A stretch of 64,000 nucleotides of DNA from Chromobacterium piscinae. Lineage in GTDB: Bacteria; Pseudomonadota; Gammaproteobacteria; Burkholderiales; Chromobacteriaceae. The first letter of the stretch is position 1, and the number at the start of each line of letters is the position of its first letter. The translations under genes and the position numbers were made by a program. Location: assembly GCF_021129175.1 (NCBI RefSeq), contig NZ_JAJOHV010000020.1:62001-126000 (forward strand), given 5' to 3'. The notes beneath the pieces were generated by a model. It was given only the letters and a program-made list of their open reading frames with translations, did no database searches and was not told the origin of the DNA. Below, in pieces: positions 17,615-27,157 of the stretch.

Positions 17615-18064
17615 TCAGTCCTGCTTGCGGCGCTGCTTCTGCGCCAGCACTTCGTCGCCGCGCACTTCGGCGGCCAGCTTGTCCAGCACGCCGTTGACGA
17701 ATTTGTGGCCATCGGTGCCGCCGAAAGTCTTGGTGATTTCGATGGCTTCGTTGATGATCACCGGATACGGGGTTTCCGGGCTTTGCGTCAGTTCCAGCGC
17801 GGCCATCAGCAGCACGGCGCGCTCCACCGGGCTGACTTCGTCCTCGGCGCGCTCGTAATAGCGGCCGACCTGAACGGACAGCAGTTCCACATCTTTCAGC
17901 ACGCCGTACAGGATGCTGCGGAACAGAGCCTCGTCGGCCTTGGCGAAGTATTCGTTCTCGCGCAGGTGTTTTTCAATCAGCGAAGCCGGACGGTCCGGAT
18001 TCAGTTCCCATTCGTAAATGCCTTGCACGGCAAATTCGCGGGCGCGGCGGCGGGCGGTTTTCAT
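17615..18064 (-). CDS. nusB: Transcription antitermination factor NusB
   Basis: 149 residues from the ATG at 18064, which has AAGGA upstream; the frame also opens 24 nt earlier without a site. NusB binds boxA RNA with S10 (NusE) to support rRNA antitermination. Conserved marks are the N-terminal ARRRAREFAVQGIYEW, the central SPVERAVLLMAALEL and PVIINEAIEITKTFGGTDGH. ribH-nusB adjacency (77 nt here) is widespread in proteobacteria and supports the call. A strong terminator follows. Confidence 0.96.
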   Translation of the reverse strand: MKTARRRAREFAVQGIYEWELNPDRPASLIEKHLRENEYFAKADEALFRSILYGVLKDVELLSVQVGRYYERAEDEVSPVERAVLLMAALELTQSPETPYPVIINEAIEITKTFGGTDGHKFVNGVLDKLAAEVRGDEVLAQKQRRKQD

Positions 18065-18140
18065 GGTGGCGATTCCTTGAAAGAGCAAGGGAAGCGGCGC
18101 GATGGCCCGCTTCCCGTTGGACGGCTTGGCGGCGGATAAC

Positions 18141-18608
18141 TCAGCCGCGCAGCGTCTTGTGCAGATTGGCCATCTCGACCGCGACGCGGGCGGCGTCGCC
18201 GCCCTTTTCCTTCATGCGGACTTCCGCCTGCTCGTCGTTTTCGGTGGTCAGGATGGCGTTGGCTACCGGAATGTCGAAATCCAGGCCGACGCGGGTGACG
18301 CCGGCGCCGGATTCGTTGGATACCAGCTCGAAATGATAGGTTTCGCCGCGGATCACCGCGCCCAGGGCCACCAGCGCGTCGAAACGACGGCTCTTGGCCA
18401 TGGTCTGCAGAACCAGCGGAACCTCCAGCGCGCCCGGCACTGTGGCCAGGACGATGTCACCGGCGGCGACGCCCAGCTTCTCCAGCTCGGCGAGACAAGC
18501 GTCGCGCAGGCCATGGCATACCGGCGTGTTGAAACGCGCCATGACGATGCCGATTTTCAGGCCCTTGCCGGAAAAATTGGGTTCAATACACTGGATTGCA
18601 TCAAGCAT
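18141..18608 (-). CDS. ribH: 6,7-dimethyl-8-ribityllumazine synthase
   Basis: 155-residue enzyme of riboflavin synthesis that condenses the ribityl-aminouracil with 3,4-dihydroxy-2-butanone 4-phosphate, forming pentamers or icosahedral shells. Family motifs are [24 protein letters not shown] (with the catalytic His) and the C-terminal [14 protein letters not shown]. The ATG at 18608 agrees with family length; an upstream open frame to 18659 is not needed. It lies between ribB and nusB in one transcription unit. Confidence 0.96.
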   Translation of the reverse strand: MLDAIQCIEPNFSGKGLKIGIVMARFNTPVCHGLRDACLAELEKLGVAAGDIVLATVPGALEVPLVLQTMAKSRRFDALVALGAVIRGETYHFELVSNESGAGVTRVGLDFDIPVANAILTTENDEQAEVRMKEKGGDAARVAVEMANLHKTLRG

Positions 18609-18668
18609 GTTGGGTCCTCGCGGCGAAAACACTAAGGAAAGCCGGCAATTGTAACGCAATCGCCGCGA

Positions 18669-19793
18669 TTAGGCCACGCCAGGGCCGTTGCCGGCATCCA
18701 CGTGGAAGTGGCCCGGCTGGCAGAATCCGGTAACTTCCAGCTCGAAGCCGGCCATCGACGGCAGGCTGACCGGACTGGACATCAGCTTCATCTTGCCGAC
18801 GCCCAGCGCCTTCAGCATTTGCGCGCCGACGCCGAAGGTCTTGCTGTCCCACTTCTGCCGCGGCGGCTCCTGGTCAAGCGCCCGTTGCGCCAGATCGGCG
18901 CCGGTTTCGTCGCGGTACAAGAGCACCATCACGCCGCAGCCTTCCTCTTCCATGGTTTCCAGCGCATTGGGCAGTGTCCAGGAATGATGGCTGCACAGCG
19001 GCGCCAGCATGTCGATCACCGACAGCGGCTCATGCACCCGCACCAGGATTTCCTTGTCCGGATGGATTTTTCCCTTGCTCAGCGCCAGGTGGGTGGCCGA
19101 GGTGGTGATGTCGCGGAACACGTGGAGGTCAAAGCTGCCGAACGGCGTCTCCACCGGGCGCTCGCCCACTTTTTCCACCAGGGATTCGGTGCGGCTGCGG
19201 TACTGGATCAGGTCGGAGATGGTGCCGATCTTCAAATCGTGGATTTTGGCGAATTCGAGCAGCTCCGGCAGGCGCGCCATGGTGCCGTCGTCATTCATGA
19301 TCTCGCAGATCACGCCGGCAGGCTCCACGCCCGCCAGCATGGCCAGATCACAGCCAGCCTCGGTATGGCCTGCGCGGATCAGCACGCCGCCGTTCTGGGC
19401 TTTCAGCGGAAACACGTGGCCGGGTTGCACCAGATCGCTGGCCTTGGCCAGCCGTGCCACCGCGGTTTTGATGGTGTGGGCGCGGTCGGCGGCGGAAATG
19501 CCGGTGGTCACGCCCTCGGCAGCCTCCACCGACACAGTGAAATTGGTGCCGAAGCTGGTGCCGTTGTTGGTCGCCATCATCGGCAGATTCAGCAGCTTGC
19601 AGCGCTCCTCGGACAGGGTCAGGCAGATCAGGCCGCGGCCGTGCTTGGCCATGAAGTTGATCGCCTCCGGCGTGACGAACTCGGCCGCCATTACCAGATC
19701 GCCTTCGTTCTCGCGGTCCTCGGCGTCCATCAGCACCACCATCTTGCCGGCCTTGATGTCGGCGATGATGTCTTGAATCGGGGATATGCTCAT
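18669..19793 (-). CDS. ribB: DHBP synthase RibB fused to a degenerate RibA domain
   Basis: 374 residues. The N-terminal half (residues 1-205) is 3,4-dihydroxy-2-butanone 4-phosphate synthase with the active-site [14 protein letters not shown] and the [12 protein letters not shown] motif. The C-terminal half aligns to GTP cyclohydrolase II but lacks its zinc-binding cysteines and the RVHSEC-type signature; in its place are [12 protein letters not shown] and [20 protein letters not shown]. This matches the described RibBX variant of proteobacteria (RibB with an inactive RibA-like tail), so a separate RibA must supply the cyclohydrolase. It starts 30 nt after the PP-loop ATPase gene and is followed by ribH. 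Confidence 0.93.
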   Translation of the reverse strand: MSISPIQDIIADIKAGKMVVLMDAEDRENEGDLVMAAEFVTPEAINFMAKHGRGLICLTLSEERCKLLNLPMMATNNGTSFGTNFTVSVEAAEGVTTGISAADRAHTIKTAVARLAKASDLVQPGHVFPLKAQNGGVLIRAGHTEAGCDLAMLAGVEPAGVICEIMNDDGTMARLPELLEFAKIHDLKIGTISDLIQYRSRTESLVEKVGERPVETPFGSFDLHVFRDITTSATHLALSKGKIHPDKEILVRVHEPLSVIDMLAPLCSHHSWTLPNALETMEEEGCGVMVLLYRDETGADLAQRALDQEPPRQKWDSKTFGVGAQMLKALGVGKMKLMSSPVSLPSMAGFELEVTGFCQPGHFHVDAGNGPGVA

Positions 19794-19822
19794 TGCTCTA
19801 TTCCTTTGTCGGTACGCCCGTT

Positions 19823-20485
19823 CTACGCGGGCAGCAGGTCCAGCGCCCGGTATTCGCCGAGCTCCGCGGTTTCGCCGTCGCGCAGCGCCAGCGGCTTGTT
19901 GAACAAGGGGCCGTCCACTACCAGAGTATGGAACTCGCCCGCTTCGCCGCAGGGGTCCACGCCCTCGGCTAGCATGTCTTCTATCAGCTGCCGGTTGAAA
20001 GTCCGGCCCAGCCACTTTTCGTCCACCAGCGCAGTATTGACCATCACGATGCGGGCGACGAATCCGGCATCGACGAATTCGCGCACCAGATCGGCGCGGT
20101 TTTGCCCCCACAAGGGCAGGATAGCCTCCAGGCCCGTGTCGGCGCAGACGCCGTCCTCCCACTCGCGGTGCGCGTCCAGATCGATATCGCCGAACACCGC
20201 CGCCTGGACGCCGTCTGCCGCCGCGTCGCGCAGCTGCCCGACGAAGACCTCGCGGTAGTCATTCCAGCTCGCACGCCCTAGCCGCTGCGGCAGACCCATC
20301 GCTTGCGCCTGCTGCGCCAGCACTTCGGGCCGCACGCCGTGCGAACGGGAGCGGTCGCCCGCCTCATCCAGCATGGTCAGCAGCGCCAGCGGCTTGGCGC
20401 CGGCTTGAACGGCGCGCCACAGCGCGAGGCAGCTGTCCTTGCCGCCGCTCCACGACGCCAGCACTGGCAGATCGCGCAAGATCAC
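19823..20485 (-). CDS. DUF71 / diphthine-ammonia-ligase-like PP-loop ATPase
   Basis: 220 residues of the ATP_bind_4 (DUF71) family. The PP-loop SWSGGKDSCLAL begins at residue 12, and the family-specific C-terminal motif CGEAGEFHTLVVDGP is intact. Eukaryotic and archaeal members amidate diphthine on EF-2; bacteria have no diphthamide, and bacterial members have been linked by context to other amidations, for example in cobalamin metabolism. Here the ATG overlaps the ribE stop by four bases and ribB follows within 30 nt, so it is built into the riboflavin operon. The substrate is unknown. Confidence 0.85.
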   Translation of the reverse strand: MILRDLPVLASWSGGKDSCLALWRAVQAGAKPLALLTMLDEAGDRSRSHGVRPEVLAQQAQAMGLPQRLGRASWNDYREVFVGQLRDAAADGVQAAVFGDIDLDAHREWEDGVCADTGLEAILPLWGQNRADLVREFVDAGFVARIVMVNTALVDEKWLGRTFNRQLIEDMLAEGVDPCGEAGEFHTLVVDGPLFNKPLALRDGETAELGEYRALDLLPA

Positions 20486-21096
20486 GCCTGGCCGCGCTGC
20501 GCCAGCACGCGCTCGACGGTGTCTACGATGGCCTGGGTCTGCGGATCGATTTCGATATTGATCTTGTCGCCAGGTTTGCGGCCGGCGATATTGGTCCGAA
20601 CCAACGTTTCCGGAATCAGGTGCACGCAGAAGCGGCGGCCTTCCATCGCGCCGACGGTGAGGCTGATGCCGTCTATGCCGATATAGCCCTTGGTGAACAC
20701 GTATTTTTCCAGGCCGGCAGGAAGTTCGAACCAGACAGTATGGTTGTTCGGGGATTCTATGACGTCGACCACCGATGCGAGGCCCATCACGTGGCCCGAC
20801 ATCGCGTGGCCGCCGATGTCGTCGCCGAACTTGGCCGCTCTCTCCACATTCACGCCGTCACCGGTCTTGAGCGCACCCAGATTGGTGACGCGCAGCGTCT
20901 CCTGCATCAGGTCGAAATGAACCAAGTCGCCGTCGACCCGGGTGACGGTGAGGCAACAGCCGTTGTGGGCGACAGAGGCGCCAAGCTGCAGGCCGGGCAA
21001 CATTTCCTGGGGCAGGCGGACGATATGGGTGCGGAAATCCTGCTTTTCTTCGATGGCGACCACTTCGGCCACGCCCTGGACGATACCGGTGAACAC
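20482..21096 (-). CDS. ribE: Riboflavin synthase, alpha chain
   Basis: 204 residues starting at GTG 21096, with GGAGG 6 nt upstream; the usual MFTGIV start is preserved as GTG-TTC-ACC. The enzyme dismutates two ribityllumazines into riboflavin and the pyrimidine precursor. Two tandem lumazine-binding repeats are visible: FTGIVQGVAEVV...GCCLTV and MSGHVMGLASVV...IGIDGISLTV. It is the first gene of the rib-nusB run. I found no FMN riboswitch between it and the terminator of the upstream TonB receptor gene. Confidence 0.95.
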   Translation of the reverse strand: MFTGIVQGVAEVVAIEEKQDFRTHIVRLPQEMLPGLQLGASVAHNGCCLTVTRVDGDLVHFDLMQETLRVTNLGALKTGDGVNVERAAKFGDDIGGHAMSGHVMGLASVVDVIESPNNHTVWFELPAGLEKYVFTKGYIGIDGISLTVGAMEGRRFCVHLIPETLVRTNIAGRKPGDKINIEIDPQTQAIVDTVERVLAQRGQA

Positions 21097-21173
21097 GGCA
21101 AGCCTCCTTGGTTTGAATTGTCGTTTGGACGATATTGTAGCCGAATGATCGTTTTCCAATCCGCTGGCGTCAT

Positions 21174-21199
21174 AAAAAAACCGGCCAGAAGCCGGTTTC
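21174..21199 (-). terminator. Terminator of the TonB receptor gene
   Basis: On the minus strand an AACCGGC/GCCGGTT-type stem with a 5-nt loop is followed by seven T residues. It lies 21 nt past the receptor stop codon and separates it from ribE. Confidence 0.8.
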
Positions 21200-21219
21200 A
21201 GGATATTTGGAGCGAGCAG

Positions 21220-23448
21220 TCAGAAGCGCCACGACAGGCTGGTGCGGATGGAGCGGCCCATGCCTTGAATGCCCTCCGTCAGATAAGGGTTGTAACTTCT
21301 ATTGAACAGATTGTCTACCGCCACACGCGCCTCCAGATGCTTGAAAGCGCCGCTCTGCGGCTGCCACGCAGCGAATAGATTGATCAGAACATATCCTTTG
21401 CTGGGCGGCATGGAATAGGCGGTGCGCGTTCCCTCGAAATACGGTATCCGGTCCTGGGTGCGGACGAATTTGCCCTGCCCGCCGAATGTCAGCCCCAGCC
21501 GAGCCACGCGGTAACCGGTGGTCAGGACGGCTTTGCGCGGCGGAATGTCCACCACCGGCTCTGAATTGCCCCATGGATCGCGAAGGCTGTTGCGATGGTC
21601 GCCGCTGGTCGCGGAGAGCGCCGCAGACGCGAACCAGCCGCGCAGCTGGTAATCCAGCGTCAGGTCATAGCCATGGATCTCATAGCCGCTCAAGTTACGG
21701 TAGAAGCCGGTGCCGGCGGGCGGCGTCTGGCCCGGCGAGTCGCCGGTATTGCCATTTCCGAGGCGCATGTAGATGTTGTCGCGCACCAACTGCCGGTACG
21801 CGAGAAGAGACATGCTCAGCTTGTCGCCGGCCGACAATACGCCGCTGCGTTCGAAATCCAGGCCATAGTAAAACCCGCGCAACTTCTCCTGCTTCAGATA
21901 CCGGCTGGTGCCGGACAAATTAGATAGAGGGGTTTGCGCGGCATACACTTCGTCCACTGTCGGCGCGCGCCAGGTATCGACATAGCTGAAGCTGGCATTC
22001 CAGCCGGGCGAGAAGCGCCAGGCGATGGCCAGGCGCGGCGACCAGCCGGTGAAGCTCACAGGGCGATAATCGTGGCCGGCGCTGGCGACGTTATAGATGG
22101 GCGCGAGATTGGGCTTGCCGTACAAGGCTACCTGGTCGTAACGCAACGAGGGTGTGATTTTCCAGTCAGGCAAAGGCTTCCACTCATGGATCAGGTAAGC
22201 CGAACGCATGGTTTCCTCGCCGCGGTTGCCGCCATAGGCGTTTATCCAGCCGTAGTTGTAGTCCGGGTCTTTGGCCTTGGTGGCCAGGAATGACCGCGGG
22301 TCCCAGTCCTGCTTGCTCCAGGACAGGCCCGTTGTGAGGCTATTGGAATCGCCCAGCTTGGCAACGTTGCGGATATCCAGCGAACGGCTGTTCTGGGTCA
22401 CCCAGCTCTCATGGCCATAGGATGAGCGGTAGTCCACCTTCCAGGCGGACTCCGGCCGCTTGTCGTGCTGATAGCGGCGGGATTGCGCATAATTGACGCT
22501 GAGATCCAGCCAGGAGTTGTCGGGACTGGCGTAGCGCCATTCGCCATTGAGCGAATCAATCTTCTGATCCCGCATCACGGTTTTTCTCAGCCAGGCCTCC
22601 GCCTCGCCATAGCGCTTGATGTCAGAGCTGGAGGGCGCTTCGACCTGCCCGCTGCGCGCCGCCCAAGGCGTGCGCATGTCCGACTCCTGCCTGACCACGC
22701 CTAGTCGGAACTGATGGCCGGCCCAGGGGCGGAACGCCAGCTTCAACATGCCGGCTTTCTGCTCGCCGCCCGAAAACAGATAAGTGAGGTCATCGCCGGT
22801 CTTGCCGTCGCCCGAGCGGGATTGGGATATGTAGCCGAGGATGTCCGCCGAGTGTTCGCTGCCGCCAGCGTAAGCGGCTACGCTCTTGCTGATCTGACCG
22901 CCATTGCTCTGGCGGCCGATCTTGGCGAAGCCGCCGACTGACTCGCCCGGCATCAACAGCTCATCCACCGACTTGGTTTCCGCCCGGATCACGGCGCCGA
23001 AGCCGCCATTGCCGTACAGGGCCGACTGCGCGCCCTTGATCACTTCCACTTTGCCCAGCAATTCCGGTTCTATGAAGCTGGTGCCTTGCTGGTATTTCGA
23101 GAACACCTGGTTGGCGCCGTCCAGCTGGACTTGCACCTGCTCCACCGTGCGATAGCCCCAGACATTGATCACCTGTCCGCCGGGGCGCGGCGAGCCGCCG
23201 GCGTTCACGCCGGGCAAGACGTCCAGCACTTCGGCCAGCGAGCGCGCCTGGGGTCTCGCGATCTCCTCCGCGCCCAGCTTGTCTACCCCCGGCTGCTTCT
23301 GTATGGCGGTGGATTGAACCTTGATGGTTTGCAGCTGCTGATCCTCGGCTGCCACCGAAAAATGGACCAGGCTCAGTGCCAGCGCGGAAAGGCAAAACGG
23401 AAAGGCCGCTGCTTGCGCGCGGCCGTTTTTTGGTTGTTGTTGCATCAT
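21220..23448 (-). CDS. TonB-dependent outer-membrane receptor, haem/haemoprotein type
   Basis: A 742-residue outer-membrane protein: signal peptide ending at SVAA-ED, an N-terminal plug domain (about 45-160, with PQARSLAEVLDVLPGVN and GAQSALYGNGGFGAVI), then a 22-strand barrel ending in the terminal Phe of SLSWRF. The candidate TonB box is the IKVQST stretch. Plug and barrel style (AETKSVDELL, GDSPGQTPPAG, YRNLSGYEIHGYDL) fits the haem/haemoglobin-lactoferrin receptor group, but the ligand is inferred. There is no haem oxygenase or haem ABC transporter alongside. A perfect Fur palindrome overlaps its promoter, so iron repression is very likely. Confidence 0.9.
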   Translation of the reverse strand: MMQQQPKNGRAQAAAFPFCLSALALSLVHFSVAAEDQQLQTIKVQSTAIQKQPGVDKLGAEEIARPQARSLAEVLDVLPGVNAGGSPRPGGQVINVWGYRTVEQVQVQLDGANQVFSKYQQGTSFIEPELLGKVEVIKGAQSALYGNGGFGAVIRAETKSVDELLMPGESVGGFAKIGRQSNGGQISKSVAAYAGGSEHSADILGYISQSRSGDGKTGDDLTYLFSGGEQKAGMLKLAFRPWAGHQFRLGVVRQESDMRTPWAARSGQVEAPSSSDIKRYGEAEAWLRKTVMRDQKIDSLNGEWRYASPDNSWLDLSVNYAQSRRYQHDKRPESAWKVDYRSSYGHESWVTQNSRSLDIRNVAKLGDSNSLTTGLSWSKQDWDPRSFLATKAKDPDYNYGWINAYGGNRGEETMRSAYLIHEWKPLPDWKITPSLRYDQVALYGKPNLAPIYNVASAGHDYRPVSFTGWSPRLAIAWRFSPGWNASFSYVDTWRAPTVDEVYAAQTPLSNLSGTSRYLKQEKLRGFYYGLDFERSGVLSAGDKLSMSLLAYRQLVRDNIYMRLGNGNTGDSPGQTPPAGTGFYRNLSGYEIHGYDLTLDYQLRGWFASAALSATSGDHRNSLRDPWGNSEPVVDIPPRKAVLTTGYRVARLGLTFGGQGKFVRTQDRIPYFEGTRTAYSMPPSKGYVLINLFAAWQPQSGAFKHLEARVAVDNLFNRSYNPYLTEGIQGMGRSIRTSLSWRF

Positions 23449-23461
23449 GGAACTATTTATT

Positions 23462-23480
23462 ATTGATAATCATTATCAAT
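23462..23480. promoter_or_regulatory. Fur box upstream of the TonB receptor
   Basis: ATTGATAATCATTATCAAT is a perfect 9-1-9 inverted repeat closely matching the Fur consensus GATAATGATAATCATTATC. It lies 14 nt before the receptor start and 75 nt before prfC on the other strand, so it most likely represses the receptor. Confidence 0.88.
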
Positions 23481-23554
23481 TGTAACATGGAATATCCTGA
23501 AACCCGTAACTCCGGTAAAATGCTCGGCTTTATTGAATTTCAAGCAAGCCATCC

Positions 23555-25165
23555 ATGTCCGCCGATCTCGCCCGCATCGCAGAAGAAGTTTCGCACCGCC
23601 GCACCTTCGCCATCATCTCCCACCCCGACGCGGGCAAAACCACGCTGACGGAAAAGCTGCTGCTGTTCTCCGGCGCCATCCAGATGGCGGGCACGGTGAA
23701 AGGCAAGAAAGGCGGCAAATTCGCCACTTCGGACTGGATGGAAATCGAAAAGCAGCGCGGCATTTCCGTCGCCTCGTCGGTGATGCAGTTCGACTACCGC
23801 GACCACACCGTCAACCTGCTGGACACCCCCGGCCACCAGGATTTCTCCGAGGATACCTACCGCGTGCTCACCGCGGTCGACAGCGCGCTGATGGTGATCG
23901 ACGCCGCCAAGGGCGTGGAAGAGCAAACCATCAAGCTGCTCAATGTCTGCCGCCTGCGCAGCACCCCTATCGTCACCTTCATGAACAAGTGCGACCGCGA
24001 AGTCCGCGACAGCCTGGAGCTGCTGGACGAAGTGGAAAACGTGCTGAAGATCCGCTGCTCGCCGATCACCTGGCCGATCGGCATGGGCAAGACCTTCCGC
24101 GGCGTGTACAGCCTGCTGAACGACGCGGTGATCCTGTTCGAAGCCGGCACGGAAAAGCTGGTTTCGGACATCGAAGTGATCCAGGGCATAGACAACCCGC
24201 GCCTGGATGAGCTGTTCCCGCTGGAAATGGAACAGCTGCGGATGGAGATCGAGCTGGTCAAGGGCGCGTCCAACGAGTGGAACCTGGAAGAATTCCTGGC
24301 TGGCGAGCTGACCCCAGTGTTCTTCGGCTCTGCCATCAACAACTTCGGCGTGCGCGAAATCCTGAATGCGCTGATCGACTGGGCTCCTGCCCCGCAGGAG
24401 CGCGACGCCACCGTGCGCAGCGTGGCGCCGACTGAAGGCAAGTTCTCCGGTTTCGTATTCAAGATCCAGGCCAATATGGATCCCAAGCACCGCGACCGCA
24501 TCGCCTTCTTGCGCGTGTGCTCCGGCAAGTTCGAACGCGGCATGAAGATGAAGCACCTACGCTTGAATCGCGACATTTCCGCCTCCAGCGTGGTGACCTT
24601 CATGTCGCACGACCGCGAGATCGTGGAGGAGGCGTTTGCCGGCGACATCATCGGCGTGCCCAATCACGGCAACATCCAGATCGGCGACAGTTTCTCCGAA
24701 GGCGAGGAACTGTCTTTTACCGGCATCCCCTTCTTCGCGCCGGAACTGTTCCGTTCGGTGCGCATCAAAAACCCGTTGAAGCTGAAACAGCTGCAGAAAG
24801 GCCTGCAACAACTGGGCGAAGAAGGCGCGGTGCAAGTGTTCAAGCCGCATAGCGGCGGCGATCTGATCCTGGGCGCCGTGGGCGTGCTGCAGTTCGAGGT
24901 AGTGGCCAGCCGCCTGGCCGCCGAATACGGCGTCGACGCCATCTTCGAATCCGCCAGCATCTGGTCCGCCCGCTGGTTCAGCTGCGACGACCGCAAGAAG
25001 CTGGATGAATTCATCAAGACGCTGCAGATGAATATCGCGACGGACGCCGGCGGCAATCTCGCCTACCTCGCGCCCAACCGCGTCAATCTGCAGCTGACCC
25101 AGGAGCGCTGGCCGGACATCGTCTTCCACGAAACCCGCGAACACGCGGTGAAGCTGAACGACTGA
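23555..25165 (+). CDS. prfC: Peptide chain release factor 3
   Basis: 536-residue translational GTPase that removes RF1/RF2 from the ribosome after termination. GTPase motifs are G1 SHPDAGKTT (residues 21-29), G3 [14 protein letters not shown] and G4 NKCD. The extended effector segment [20 protein letters not shown] and the [11 protein letters not shown] stretch are RF3-specific rather than EF-G-like. Length matches the family (about 530). It is divergent from the TonB receptor and is followed after 7 nt by the MscS-type gene, suggesting cotranscription. Confidence 0.96.
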   Translation: MSADLARIAEEVSHRRTFAIISHPDAGKTTLTEKLLLFSGAIQMAGTVKGKKGGKFATSDWMEIEKQRGISVASSVMQFDYRDHTVNLLDTPGHQDFSEDTYRVLTAVDSALMVIDAAKGVEEQTIKLLNVCRLRSTPIVTFMNKCDREVRDSLELLDEVENVLKIRCSPITWPIGMGKTFRGVYSLLNDAVILFEAGTEKLVSDIEVIQGIDNPRLDELFPLEMEQLRMEIELVKGASNEWNLEEFLAGELTPVFFGSAINNFGVREILNALIDWAPAPQERDATVRSVAPTEGKFSGFVFKIQANMDPKHRDRIAFLRVCSGKFERGMKMKHLRLNRDISASSVVTFMSHDREIVEEAFAGDIIGVPNHGNIQIGDSFSEGEELSFTGIPFFAPELFRSVRIKNPLKLKQLQKGLQQLGEEGAVQVFKPHSGGDLILGAVGVLQFEVVASRLAAEYGVDAIFESASIWSARWFSCDDRKKLDEFIKTLQMNIATDAGGNLAYLAPNRVNLQLTQERWPDIVFHETREHAVKLND

Positions 25166-25172
25166 GGAGTCC

Positions 25173-26021
25173 ATGCACACCCTGCTCGACCTGATCGCCT
25201 TCCTGAGGGAGAACTACGCCCATGAGATCACCCGCTCGCTGCTGCTGGTCCTGACGCTGCTGATCATCCGCGTCGCAGTGGACCGGCTGCTAGCGGCCAA
25301 CAGCGGCGTGCCGGTCGAGGAGCGCCGCCGCTGGTCGGTCAACACCCGCAACGGCCTGTTTCTCGCAGGCCTGGCAGGCATCGGCCTGATCTGGGCCAAC
25401 GAGCTGCAGACGCTGGCCGTGTCGATGCTGGCCTTCGCCGCCGCGCTGATCCTGGCCACCAAGGAGTTGATCATGTGCCTGTCCGGCGGCGTGGTGCGGC
25501 AGATGTCCAACAGCTACGGCCTGGGCGATCATATCGAGTTGGGCGCGGTGCGCGGCCGGGTGGTGGACATCGGCCTCTTGTCCACCACCGTAATGGAGAT
25601 CGGCCCCAATCACAGCTCGCACCAGATGACGGGCCGCGCCCTCACCTTTCCCAACAGCCTGCTGCTATCCACGCCAGTGATCCGGGAAAATTACATGGGC
25701 GAGTACGTGATGCACATCATCAACGTGCCGCTCGCCTACACCGTCCCGCCAGTCCAGGCCGAGCGCCTGCTGATGACGGCCGCCGAGGAGGCCTGCGACT
25801 GTCATGTGGATGTGGCCCGGCGCCATATGGAAGACATGGCCAAGCGCTACTTGGTGGACATCCCATCGGTGGAGCCGCGGATTTCCATTCAGCCGATCGA
25901 TGAAAAACGCTATCAGTTGATCCTGCGCATCGCGATACCGGCCAGGGAAAGGCAACGTATCGAGCAAGCCATCCTGCATAAATTCATGTCGGACTGCTAC
26001 CCCATCATTGAACAGCAATAA
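25173..26021 (+). CDS. MscS-family mechanosensitive channel
   Basis: A 282-residue inner-membrane protein with about three hydrophobic spans in residues 18-115, followed by the MscS beta domain (GLGDHIELGAVRGRVVDIGL and LTFPNSLLLSTPV) and a soluble alpha-beta C-terminus. The pore-lining helix is less Gly/Ala regular than in E. coli MscS. Such channels release solutes on hypo-osmotic shock. The GAGG ribosome site and the 7-nt gap after prfC indicate translational linkage. Ion selectivity and gating cannot be inferred. Confidence 0.85.
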   Translation: MHTLLDLIAFLRENYAHEITRSLLLVLTLLIIRVAVDRLLAANSGVPVEERRRWSVNTRNGLFLAGLAGIGLIWANELQTLAVSMLAFAAALILATKELIMCLSGGVVRQMSNSYGLGDHIELGAVRGRVVDIGLLSTTVMEIGPNHSSHQMTGRALTFPNSLLLSTPVIRENYMGEYVMHIINVPLAYTVPPVQAERLLMTAAEEACDCHVDVARRHMEDMAKRYLVDIPSVEPRISIQPIDEKRYQLILRIAIPARERQRIEQAILHKFMSDCYPIIEQQ

Positions 26022-26087
26022 ATAGAGCAAGAACTCCAAACATCGTATACAATTGCGCTATGCGAAGTCACTATCAGCCGGTGCTAC

Positions 26088-26732
26088 ATGAGTAAAACCA
26101 GAATCAAGACCTACGACCGCATCATTCAAGAAAGCCTTAAGCTGTTCAACGAACAAGGCGAGCGCAGCATCACCACCAACCACATCGCCGCGCATCTGGG
26201 CATCAGCCCGGGCAATCTCTACTATCACTTCCGCAACAAAGAAGAGATCGTCTACCAGATCTTCCTGATGTACCGCGAGTTCATCAATCAGCGCTTAGCG
26301 GTGCCGGAAGACCGCAAGATGACGGTGGACGATCTGGTCAACTATCTGGACACCGCCTTCCTGGCCATGTGGCAGTTCCGTTTCATGTTCTATGATCTTC
26401 CGGGTCTGCTGGCGCGCAATCCGCAGATGCAGTCCGAGTACCATCAGTTCGTGAATACCGAGCTGAAAAACATCCTGGGCGAACACTTCCGCGAATTCAT
26501 CCGCCTGGGGCTGTTGCAAATGGACGAAGAGGACATTGAGGCGGTCAGCATCAACATCTGGCTGGTGGTGAAATTCTGGTTCGCCTTCGAGCAGACCTCG
26601 CGCCCGAAGGCGCCGATCACCGAAGAGTCAGGCCATCGCGGCGTGCTGCAGGTGTTAGCCTTGCTCAAGCCCTATGTGCAGCCGGAGTATCGCCATGCCT
26701 TCCACTCGCTGTACGAGCGGCACGGCGGCTAG
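26088..26732 (+). CDS. TetR-family transcriptional regulator
   Basis: 214 residues. The N-terminal helix-turn-helix (residues 5-55) has the TetR signature ITTNHIAAHLGISPGNLYYH followed by FRNKEEIVYQIF. The ligand-binding C-terminal part is all-helical and family-specific, with an aromatic-rich segment MWQFRFMFYDLPGLLARNP; it resembles the TetR group whose members control fatty-acid or polyhydroxyalkanoate-like functions, but this is only an impression. It is not adjacent to an efflux pump, so its target is unclear. A strong terminator follows. Confidence 0.87.
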   Translation: MSKTRIKTYDRIIQESLKLFNEQGERSITTNHIAAHLGISPGNLYYHFRNKEEIVYQIFLMYREFINQRLAVPEDRKMTVDDLVNYLDTAFLAMWQFRFMFYDLPGLLARNPQMQSEYHQFVNTELKNILGEHFREFIRLGLLQMDEEDIEAVSINIWLVVKFWFAFEQTSRPKAPITEESGHRGVLQVLALLKPYVQPEYRHAFHSLYERHGG

Positions 26733-26757
26733 TCGATTTTTCTCCCGCTCAAAACAG

Positions 26758-26786
26758 AAAGGCCACTGCAATGCAGTGGCCTTTTT
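26758..26786. terminator. Bidirectional terminator after the TetR gene
   Basis: GGCCACTGCA and TGCAGTGGCC are perfect inverted arms around a single central base, flanked by AAA on the left and TTTTT on the right, between two convergent genes. Confidence 0.85.
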
Positions 26787-26803
26787 GCTTCCCCAGGACT
26801 GGC

Positions 26804-27157
26804 TTACGCCGCCTCGGCAAGATTTTGCGTCAGATAACCGTGTAATTCGCCGCTGGCGAGCATCTTGCGCAGATGGCTGCCAGGCGCGTTTCCTACGTAC
26901 TCCACCTGGCCAAGTTTGCAATGCGCAACCTTGGCTTCGGCGCATATTTCCATTTCGGCTTCCAGCGTCCACTGCGTGGGCTGTGGATCCGAACCGACGG
27001 GCTCCATCGATACCGTCAGATGATAACGGCCGTCGCGCGAATGCACATCCAGCAGGCCGAGCAGGCCCAGGTTGTTGCGGACATCGGCGTCGTCCGCGTC
27101 GAAAGCACCCGCAGAAATGGCCTGCGGAACCAACACTTCAGGAAAAGTCGCAGTCAT
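26804..27157 (-). CDS. Hypothetical 117-residue soluble protein
   Basis: Small acidic protein with no signal peptide and no membrane segment. The ATG at 27157 is preceded by CGGGG. Segments such as DADDADVRNNLGLLGLLDVH and YHLTVSMEPVGSD suggest a compact alpha-beta domain, but I recognise no family. It is convergent with the TetR-family gene and divergent from a 350-bp stretch with two tiny frames. Function unknown. Confidence 0.65.
   Translation of the reverse strand: MTATFPEVLVPQAISAGAFDADDADVRNNLGLLGLLDVHSRDGRYHLTVSMEPVGSDPQPTQWTLEAEMEICAEAKVAHCKLGQVEYVGNAPGSHLRKMLASGELHGYLTQNLAEAA

Noticed and set aside
18702-20258. 518-residue plus-strand frame opposite ribB
   Set aside because: Antisense shadow of three clear minus-strand genes.
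21097-21173. Possible FMN riboswitch before ribE
   Set aside because: Only about 75 nt lie between the terminator and the start, too short, and the conserved RFN-element boxes are absent.
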